In this document: piece by piece, positions 34,074 to 39,773 of the stretch
Layout: every line of letters begins with the position of its first letter
Position numbering within the stretch: the stretch's first letter is position 1
DNA from: Candidatus Aenigmatarchaeota archaeon
Lineage (GTDB): Archaea > Aenigmatarchaeota > Aenigmatarchaeia > QMZP01
Direction of reading: 5' to 3'
Assembly (NCBI GenBank): GCA_016783545.1
Contig: JADHWJ010000009.1
Location: 1-39,773, forward strand
Length of the DNA: 39,773 nucleotides
Made by a program: the position numbers and the translations under genes
The notes under the pieces: model-generated
The model's database searches: none
Told to the model about the DNA's origin: nothing
Seen by the model: only the letters and a program-made list of their open reading frames with translations

Positions 34074-34082
34074 TTATAAATA
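34074..34082 (-). promoter_or_regulatory. TATA box of the surface protein gene at 32329-34050
   Basis: On the minus strand ATTTATAAG lies 24-32 nt before the ATG at 34050, inside the 36-nt gap after the GT-C gene. The surface protein can thus be transcribed leaderless and separately. Confidence 0.6.
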
Positions 34083-34086
34083 TTAC

Positions 34087-36090
34087 TTACCCTTTTTGTT
34101 TTTTGTAAAAAAATAAAAGCACTAAAAGAGTTACAACAGATACAATATATCCGATGATATGCGTTCTGAATCTTATATTTTGAAGTATCTGGCCATTATA
34201 GGTAAAAATATTCACACCAAACCTCTCAAAAGGATTATTTGCACCAAGCCTCCAATAATTCGAGTACCTTTCTGTAAAAACAATGAATTTTTTCCTTGGT
34301 TCTTCTATTATATACTCTACTACTGAAATTCTTGTATGATCTAGCCTCTCCCAATCGTTTATTTGATCCAGATCATCTGTTTGATAGATCTTACTGATCG
34401 GATTTTTATTCTTGAAAACAAGAAAATGCTCTGTAGCATTAATCATTTCCAGGTCTGATTGATTGAAAAGAAATGCATAGCCACCATAATCGCTTTCTTT
34501 TGTGAGAACAACATATTTCACATTCAGCGGCATAATCCTCTCTCCAAAATTGGTTATATTATTCCTATTGTCCAGAAGGGATTCAATATAAGGGGATATT
34601 GGGTTTTTCGAAGCTGAATATACGTTTCCAAGCTCCAGATTATCGCCCTGTATAACAGGTTTTGTGAAAAAGTCCTTAGCTGGATTGAATATTCGTTTGT
34701 CCCAGTTTGGAAGCCATTGAAAATCCATATACATGTGCCATGGAAGAAAAAGCACATTAAAATCATCATTATCTTCATTAAGATAGTCATTTAGTTCATA
34801 CCAATCATTAGGATAATCAGTTGACCTCATGTAGCCCTCAAAGCCAAAGAACATTGTATAAGAATAGATGAACGGCACAGCCAGTGCAATTACAGCCACT
34901 AAAACTGATAATATTTTTATTGAATCGATTTTTTCCTCTCCAATAAAATTATAGTTAAATATTTTCCTTGGTGATTTAATCAGCCTTCCAACAGCAATGC
35001 CTCCAAGGAATGAATAAGTTATAATTAGTAAAGGCAGGAATTTTTGGACATCCCTGAAAATCTGGAAAAGTGTGGGGAAAACATTGAAAATCTGCAAGAC
35101 AAAACTTTTAGTGTACGGGTGTGTTGTTCCTATTGACATGAATACTGCAAATACTATTGATAGTATAGCCATTACCAAGAATTCGTCTTTGTGTTGACTA
35201 TTTGATATGAAGTAACCGTATAACATGAGTAAAAGAATAAACACAGGAATCAGATACCAGAATGGAATATAGAGCATGGAATAGTTATACCCTGCCCTCC
35301 AGAAACCAAGCATAGAGATGAATGTAAACGGGAGATTATCAAATACCTTTATTGGCTGCATCAGGAATATGTCTTCTCTTCCTATTTCTTCTGAAGGTAT
35401 CTGTTCTGCTGTAAATAATGGTAGAACCCAGAAGAGATTCAGTGCAAACAATATAATTAAAAGTATTATTAGGGATTTGAATAAAGTGAATATCTGCAAT
35501 TTGCTCTTTTGCCTATACAATCTAAACAAAAAGATGATAGCAAAGATTACCAATATCAAGAATAGGTTATGTACATCCAGAATCGCAATCAGAGTTATAG
35601 AAAAGGCTGCCCTGATTATATTCTTTTTGTTTGGTCTTTCAAACATATCGAAAAAAATCTTTATTGCAAATGGAAGTATGGCATATGATAAAAGGAATAG
35701 CCAATGCCCTACTAAGAATCTCACAAAGACCAATGGATTCAGCATGTATATCAAGCCTGCAAAATATTTTCCGTATCTGTTTGTAGGACAAAGTCTATAT
35801 GCAGAAACACCTGACAGGAAAAACGCTAAAAACAAGATTATCTTTTGAATGAGCCAGAATGGCATCAATATGTTTACAGCCTGGAGCGCTAAGCGAAATG
35901 GTAGATTAATTACATAATACAGGTCAAACCCATAAATAATATTAATATTGTTTATGGTTGGTGTAAATACCATATCCAATGTAAAAATATATTTTGGTAA
36001 TAGGAGTTCCCATAGCACAAGAACTGAGATAATGGAAAAGAAAACCAAATAAAAGAACTTCCAATCAAAAATTCTCTTAATTTTATACAT
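34087..36090 (-). CDS. Large GT-C-like membrane protein
   Basis: The 667-residue product has a hydrophobic N-terminal region of about a dozen helices, a large outside domain after about residue 410, and one last helix (YIVSVVTLLVLLFFYK). The first outside loop contains LDMVFTP, and the layout is close to that of the protein at 21207-23285. It most likely uses polyprenyl-phosphate sugars. No acceptor can be named. It starts 37 nt from the divergent epimerase gene. Confidence 0.75.
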   Translation of the reverse strand: MYKIKRIFDWKFFYLVFFSIISVLVLWELLLPKYIFTLDMVFTPTINNINIIYGFDLYYVINLPFRLALQAVNILMPFWLIQKIILFLAFFLSGVSAYRLCPTNRYGKYFAGLIYMLNPLVFVRFLVGHWLFLLSYAILPFAIKIFFDMFERPNKKNIIRAAFSITLIAILDVHNLFLILVIFAIIFLFRLYRQKSKLQIFTLFKSLIILLIILFALNLFWVLPLFTAEQIPSEEIGREDIFLMQPIKVFDNLPFTFISMLGFWRAGYNYSMLYIPFWYLIPVFILLLMLYGYFISNSQHKDEFLVMAILSIVFAVFMSIGTTHPYTKSFVLQIFNVFPTLFQIFRDVQKFLPLLIITYSFLGGIAVGRLIKSPRKIFNYNFIGEEKIDSIKILSVLVAVIALAVPFIYSYTMFFGFEGYMRSTDYPNDWYELNDYLNEDNDDFNVLFLPWHMYMDFQWLPNWDKRIFNPAKDFFTKPVIQGDNLELGNVYSASKNPISPYIESLLDNRNNITNFGERIMPLNVKYVVLTKESDYGGYAFLFNQSDLEMINATEHFLVFKNKNPISKIYQTDDLDQINDWERLDHTRISVVEYIIEEPRKKFIVFTERYSNYWRLGANNPFERFGVNIFTYNGQILQNIRFRTHIIGYIVSVVTLLVLLFFYKKQKG

Positions 36091-36127
36091 ATATGTAAAT
36101 TTAAAACTTAAACATTAAAATCATTCT

Positions 36128-37075
36128 ATGATCTTAGTTACTGGGGGAGCTGGTTTCATAGGGAGCCATGTGACTGATAAGCTATTGGAAATGGGAGAAA
36201 GTGTAATTTCTATTGATAATTTTAATGATTTCTATAAACCTGATATAAAGAGAAAGAATATTCAGCATAATCTCGAGAAAGAAAACTTCAAGCTTGTTGA
36301 AGTGGATATTACAAATAAAGAGAGGCTGAAAGCGATTTTTAAGGAAAATGATATAAACAAAGTTATTCATCTAGCTGCAATGGCTGGTGTAAGGCCTTCT
36401 ATTGAAAATCCATACATATATGAGGAAATTAATATAAGAGGAACACTGAATCTACTGGAAATTGTAAGAGATTGTGGAATAGAAAACTTTGTGTTCGGCA
36501 GCTCTTCTTCTGTATATGGTGCAAGTGATGTAGTGCCTTTTATAGAAAATAACAGAGCAGACAGGCCTATCTCACCGTATGCTGCGTCAAAAAGAAGCTG
36601 TGAGCTTTTCTGCTACACATACAGCCACCTATTTGATATACCAATGTCCTGTCTGAGGTTTTTCACTGTTTACGGCCCAAGGCAAAGGCCAGAAATGGCA
36701 ATACATAAATTTGCAAGGCTTATTGACCAGGGCAAAGAGATAGAAATGTACGGTGATGGTAAGTCAAAGAGAGATTATACATTTGTTTCTGACATAGTTA
36801 ATGGTATAGTTAGTGTTCTTGGGAAGAAATTCAAATATGAGATTTTCAATCTTGGGAATTCGAAAACAGTTGAGCTGAGATATCTGATTTCCCTTATAGA
36901 GAAAAACATTGGAAAAGAAGCTAATATTAAGCAAATGCCAGACCAGCCTGGTGATGTTCCAATAACATATGCAGATGTATCAAAATCAAATAAATTGTTT
37001 GGTTATGAACCAAAAGTCTCCATAGAAGAGGGTATTAGGCGGTTTATTGAATGGTATGGGAACAATAAGCCTTAA
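36128..37075 (+). CDS. NAD-dependent sugar epimerase (UDP-glucuronate 4-epimerase-like SDR)
   Basis: The 315-residue extended SDR has VTGGAGFIGSHV (G-x2-G-x2-G for NAD), HLAAMAGVRPSIENP, SSSSVYGASD with the catalytic serine, and the active site YAASK. The RFFTVYGPRQRPEMA and GDGKSKRDYTFVSDI segments are characteristic of UDP-glucuronate 4-epimerases (CapI/GAE type). It would supply UDP-galacturonate or a related sugar, which would also fit uronic acid amidation by the AsnB proteins. A further gene pair follows at 24 nt. Confidence 0.88.
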   Translation: MILVTGGAGFIGSHVTDKLLEMGESVISIDNFNDFYKPDIKRKNIQHNLEKENFKLVEVDITNKERLKAIFKENDINKVIHLAAMAGVRPSIENPYIYEEINIRGTLNLLEIVRDCGIENFVFGSSSSVYGASDVVPFIENNRADRPISPYAASKRSCELFCYTYSHLFDIPMSCLRFFTVYGPRQRPEMAIHKFARLIDQGKEIEMYGDGKSKRDYTFVSDIVNGIVSVLGKKFKYEIFNLGNSKTVELRYLISLIEKNIGKEANIKQMPDQPGDVPITYADVSKSNKLFGYEPKVSIEEGIRRFIEWYGNNKP

Positions 37076-37098
37076 TAAATTTTAATTTAATTTAATTT

Positions 37099-38034
37099 AT
37101 GGATCTATCAATTGTGGTACCTGTTCTTAACGAAGAAGATAATGTTAAGCCATTATATGAAAAGGTAAAGGCTGTTCTAGATAGGCTTAAAATAGATTAT
37201 GAAATCGTTTTTGTTGATGACGGATCTGAAGATGCTACGTTCCGGATTTTAAATGAAATGCATAAAAAAGACAAGAAACTGAAAATTGTAAAAATGCGAA
37301 GAAACTTTGGCCAGAGCGCTGCAATAAGCGCTGGTTTTGAGCATTCCAAGGGAGCTGTTATCATTGCAATGGATGGTGACCTGCAGAATGACCCTGAAGA
37401 CATACCAAGACTATTAAACAAGTTAGAAGAGGGATATGATATTGTTTCTGGATGGAGATTTGAAAGAAAGGATCCATTTTCAAAGAAGCTGTTCTCAAAA
37501 TTCTCTAATTTTCTGCGTAATTTCCTGTTAGGAGATCCCATACACGATTCTGGATGCACACTTAAAGCGTATAGAAAAGAATGCATAGAAGAATTGGAGC
37601 TATACGGAGAAATGCATAGGTACATACCATCAATACTGAGAAGAAAGGGGTTTAAGGTAACTGAAATTAAGGTAAAACATCATCAAAGAATGTTTGGAAA
37701 AACAAAATACGGTTTTTCAAGAATAATGAAAGGATTTCTTGACCTTATTAACATATGGTTCTGGAGAAAATTCTCTTCAAGGCCTTTGCACATCTTTGGT
37801 GGGTTTGGTATACTGCTTATTATAATTGGGTTTTTATCCGGGATATATCTCATATTTCTGAGATTGTTTTTTACATTTTCCCTGACCACATCCCAATTGC
37901 CTTTGTTGTCTGTGCTTTTGGTTATAATCGGTATCCAATTCTTTGTATCTGGGATATTAGCAGATATGATAATCAAGACATACTACTCACATGAGAACAA
38001 AAAGGTTTATTTTATAGAAAAATTTATTGAATGA
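37099..38034 (+). CDS. GT2-family polyprenyl-phosphate glycosyltransferase (DPM1-like)
   Basis: The 311-residue product has the GT-A domain SIVVPVLNEEDNVKPL, IVFVDDGSEDAT, AMDGDLQNDPEDIP (D-x-D) and HDSGCTLKAYR, followed by two C-terminal membrane helices. This is the arrangement of dolichol-phosphate mannose synthase and ArnC/GtrB-type enzymes. These make the polyprenyl-phosphate sugars used by GT-C enzymes, of which three lie in this window. Confidence 0.9.
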   Translation: MDLSIVVPVLNEEDNVKPLYEKVKAVLDRLKIDYEIVFVDDGSEDATFRILNEMHKKDKKLKIVKMRRNFGQSAAISAGFEHSKGAVIIAMDGDLQNDPEDIPRLLNKLEEGYDIVSGWRFERKDPFSKKLFSKFSNFLRNFLLGDPIHDSGCTLKAYRKECIEELELYGEMHRYIPSILRRKGFKVTEIKVKHHQRMFGKTKYGFSRIMKGFLDLINIWFWRKFSSRPLHIFGGFGILLIIIGFLSGIYLIFLRLFFTFSLTTSQLPLLSVLLVIIGIQFFVSGILADMIIKTYYSHENKKVYFIEKFIE

Positions 38035-38035
38035 T

Positions 38036-39145
38036 ATGAAAACCCTGATGCTGAATTATGAGTTTCCTCCTTTAGGTGGGGGCGGATCCAATGCCTGCAA
38101 ATACATACTCAAAGAAATGGCAAAAAAAGGTGTTTCCATAGACTTGGTTACAAGCTCTGCTTCCAATCATTTTGAAACTGAAACAATTGGAGAAACTATT
38201 AAAATTTATAGACTGCCTGTAAACAAGAAAAGTATTCATTTTTGGACCCAGAGAGAGGTTCTGAGCTACAGCATGAAATCAAGAAGTCTTATTAAGAAAC
38301 TTCTGAAACAGGAAAAATATAATTTATGCCATGCTTTTTTTGGCATACCATGCGGAGCAATCGCATATCTCTTTAAAAAAAGATTACCATATATTGTTTC
38401 TCTGAGAGGCTCTGATGTTCCTGGATTCAATAATAGGTTTGAACTCCAATACGTGTTTCTTAAGCCGTTTATTAAAAAAATCTGGAGGAATGCGAGAGCT
38501 GTAATTGCAAATTCAGAGGGACTAAAACAATTAGCGTTTTGCACTGATGCAAAACAGAAAATTGGTGTTATACCAAACGGTATAGATATGATGGAATTCA
38601 AGCCTGGTAAAAACACTGGTAAATTAAAAATATTATGCGTCTCTAGGCTTATCAGAAGAAAGGGTATAGATTATTTAATAAAGTCGATACCGCTTCTTGA
38701 AAAACAATTAAAGGATTTTGAGATAGTAATTATTGGTGAGGGTAATCAGGAAATAGAATTAAAGAGATTATCCAGGAATCTGGGAGTCGAAAAGTTTATC
38801 AATTTTGAAGGGTATGTTCCACATGACAATCTTCCAGAAATTTATTCAAAATCCGATGTATTTGTTCTGCCATCCCTTAACGAGGGAATGTCCAATACTG
38901 TTTTGGAAGCAATGGCATCCGGATTGCCGATAATAACAACAGATACTGGAGGAACAAACGAATTAATGAAGGACAATGGTGTGATTGTGCCCCCAAAAAA
39001 TGAACAGGCGATTTCAGAGGCAATAGTCAAAATCTCAAATGAATCTATTAGAAAAGATATGGGAAAGAAAAGCAGGGAGATTGTGAAACAATTTGACTGG
39101 GGAACTGTTGCCGAGAGATACATTGATATTTACAGGGGGATTTAA
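38036..39145 (+). CDS. GT4-family glycosyltransferase
   Basis: The product (369 residues from ATG 38036) begins NYEFPPLGGGGSNACKYI, a classic GT4 start, and has LRGSDVPGF and the full second-domain motif SLNEGMSNTVLEAMASGLP with both glutamates of E-x7-E. It starts 1 nt after the stop of the GT2 gene. An in-frame TTG at 38027 is less likely than this ATG. Cytoplasmic glycan assembly is the expected role. Confidence 0.9.
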   Translation: MKTLMLNYEFPPLGGGGSNACKYILKEMAKKGVSIDLVTSSASNHFETETIGETIKIYRLPVNKKSIHFWTQREVLSYSMKSRSLIKKLLKQEKYNLCHAFFGIPCGAIAYLFKKRLPYIVSLRGSDVPGFNNRFELQYVFLKPFIKKIWRNARAVIANSEGLKQLAFCTDAKQKIGVIPNGIDMMEFKPGKNTGKLKILCVSRLIRRKGIDYLIKSIPLLEKQLKDFEIVIIGEGNQEIELKRLSRNLGVEKFINFEGYVPHDNLPEIYSKSDVFVLPSLNEGMSNTVLEAMASGLPIITTDTGGTNELMKDNGVIVPPKNEQAISEAIVKISNESIRKDMGKKSREIVKQFDWGTVAERYIDIYRGI

Positions 39146-39147
39146 CA

Positions 39148-39773
39148 ATGTGCGGAATCTGCGGTGTTGTTGGTTTTGAAGATAGATCTCTTGTAAAGAA
39201 AATGACAGATGTTTTGGAACATAGGGGCCCAGATGATGATGGCTATTTCTTTGACTCTGGTATTGGACTTGGTCATAGAAGGCTCAGTATAATAGACCTT
39301 TCAAAAGGAAAGCAGCCAATACATAATGAGAACAAAACAATATGGATTGTTTTCAATGGAGAGATATATAATTATAAAAAATTAAGAGATGAGCTTGAGA
39401 AAAAAGGCCATAGGTTTTATACTGATTCTGATACTGAAACAATTGTTCATCTCTATGAAGAGCTTGGGGATTCTTGTCTGAAACAGTTACAGGGTATGTT
39501 TGCTTTTGCATTATGGGACTCTGAAAGGAAAATACTTTTTTTGGCAAGGGACAGGCTTGGAATAAAGCCATTATACTATGCACTAATTGATGGAAATATT
39601 CTGTTTGCATCTGAAATCAAATCCATTCTTCAATATGAAGGTATAAAGAGGGAGATAAATCATAAGTCTATGGATAATTATTTTACATTTAGGTATGTAC
39701 CAGGTTCTGAAACAATTTTCAAGGGAATAAAAAAACTTCTTCCAGGTCATTTTTTGAAATTTTTTAACAATGA
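39148..39773 (+). CDS. asnB: Second AsnB-type amidotransferase (3' truncated by window end)
   Basis: From the ATG at 39148 the frame is open to the window edge (208 codons). It starts MCGICGVVGF, so Cys2 is the glutaminase nucleophile, and continues with EHRGPDDDGYF, VFNGEIYNYKKL and ARDRLGIKPLYY. Only the glutaminase domain and the beginning of the synthetase domain are visible. It differs clearly from the protein at 11353-13209, so it is a paralogue and not a recent duplicate. GGGGGA precedes the start and the gap to the GT4 gene is 2 nt, so it is in the same operon. Confidence 0.9.
   Translation, partial: MCGICGVVGFEDRSLVKKMTDVLEHRGPDDDGYFFDSGIGLGHRRLSIIDLSKGKQPIHNENKTIWIVFNGEIYNYKKLRDELEKKGHRFYTDSDTETIVHLYEELGDSCLKQLQGMFAFALWDSERKILFLARDRLGIKPLYYALIDGNILFASEIKSILQYEGIKREINHKSMDNYFTFRYVPGSETIFKGIKKLLPGHFLKFFNN

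Noticed and set aside
35318-35848. 176-codon plus-strand open frame
   Set aside because: It is antisense to the hydrophobic region of the GT-C protein at 34087-36090 and has no start context or family pattern.

Overview
The window is archaeal and AT-rich. Evidence for this: two tRNA genes interrupted by short introns with bulge-helix-bulge (BHB) splice structures, TATA boxes about 25-30 nt upstream of leaderless starts, Shine-Dalgarno motifs of the GGTGATG type inside operons, a PGF-pre-PGF surface protein and GT-C glycosyltransferases. Small compact genes, many overlaps and heavily interrupted tRNAs suggest a DPANN-type lineage (for example Aenigmarchaeota, Woesearchaeota or Micrarchaeota). 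That placement is inference; no phylogenetic marker gene is present.

Region 1 (1-5.1 kb) is an accessory segment. An AbrB-like regulator and the start of a small membrane protein lie on the minus strand. A short intergenic segment carries a 15-nt perfect match to the universally conserved peptidyl-transferase region of 23S rRNA. A LAGLIDADG homing endonuclease follows and runs directly into a tRNA-Val(UAC) gene with three introns. Next come an HD-domain phosphohydrolase and then a diversity-generating retroelement (DGR) cassette on the minus strand: a target gene with a variable repeat (3606-3709), a structured spacer, a template repeat (3027-3130) and an avd accessory gene. Template and variable repeats differ at 14 of 104 positions, every one at a template adenine, which is the DGR signature. 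No reverse transcriptase is in the window. The cassette is bracketed by an imperfect direct repeat of about 24 bp matching the 3' end of the HD gene. A Nudix hydrolase then runs into a tRNA-Ala(GGC) gene with two introns, followed by a metallophosphoesterase.

Region 2 (5.8-39.8 kb) is one large surface-glycan and surface-protein locus. Two paralogous surface proteins (5855-7687 and 32329-34050) share an N-terminal domain, a Gly-Tyr-rich segment, an Fn3-like domain and an identical six-cysteine module followed by SPxGAFFG and a membrane helix. A 1261-residue LamG-domain protein lies between them. Around them are a HIGH-type nucleotidylyltransferase, four GT4 and two GT2 glycosyltransferases if the terminal ones are included, three GT-C-like membrane proteins, a Wzx-type flippase, a UDP-glucuronate 4-epimerase-like SDR, four SAM methyltransferases, two AsnB-type amidotransferases (the second cut by the window end), two radical SAM enzymes (one with a B12-binding domain), and a sub-cluster of NTP transferase, CDP-alcohol phosphotransferase, ATP-grasp ligase and HAD phosphatase.

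Together, region 2 looks able to activate sugars and polar alcohols, assemble and heavily decorate (methylate, amidate, phospho-link) a lipid-linked glycan, flip it and transfer it to sequon-rich surface proteins. The transferase that would attach it (AglB) is not in the window. Two genes of unclear role (30418-32308) interrupt this locus.
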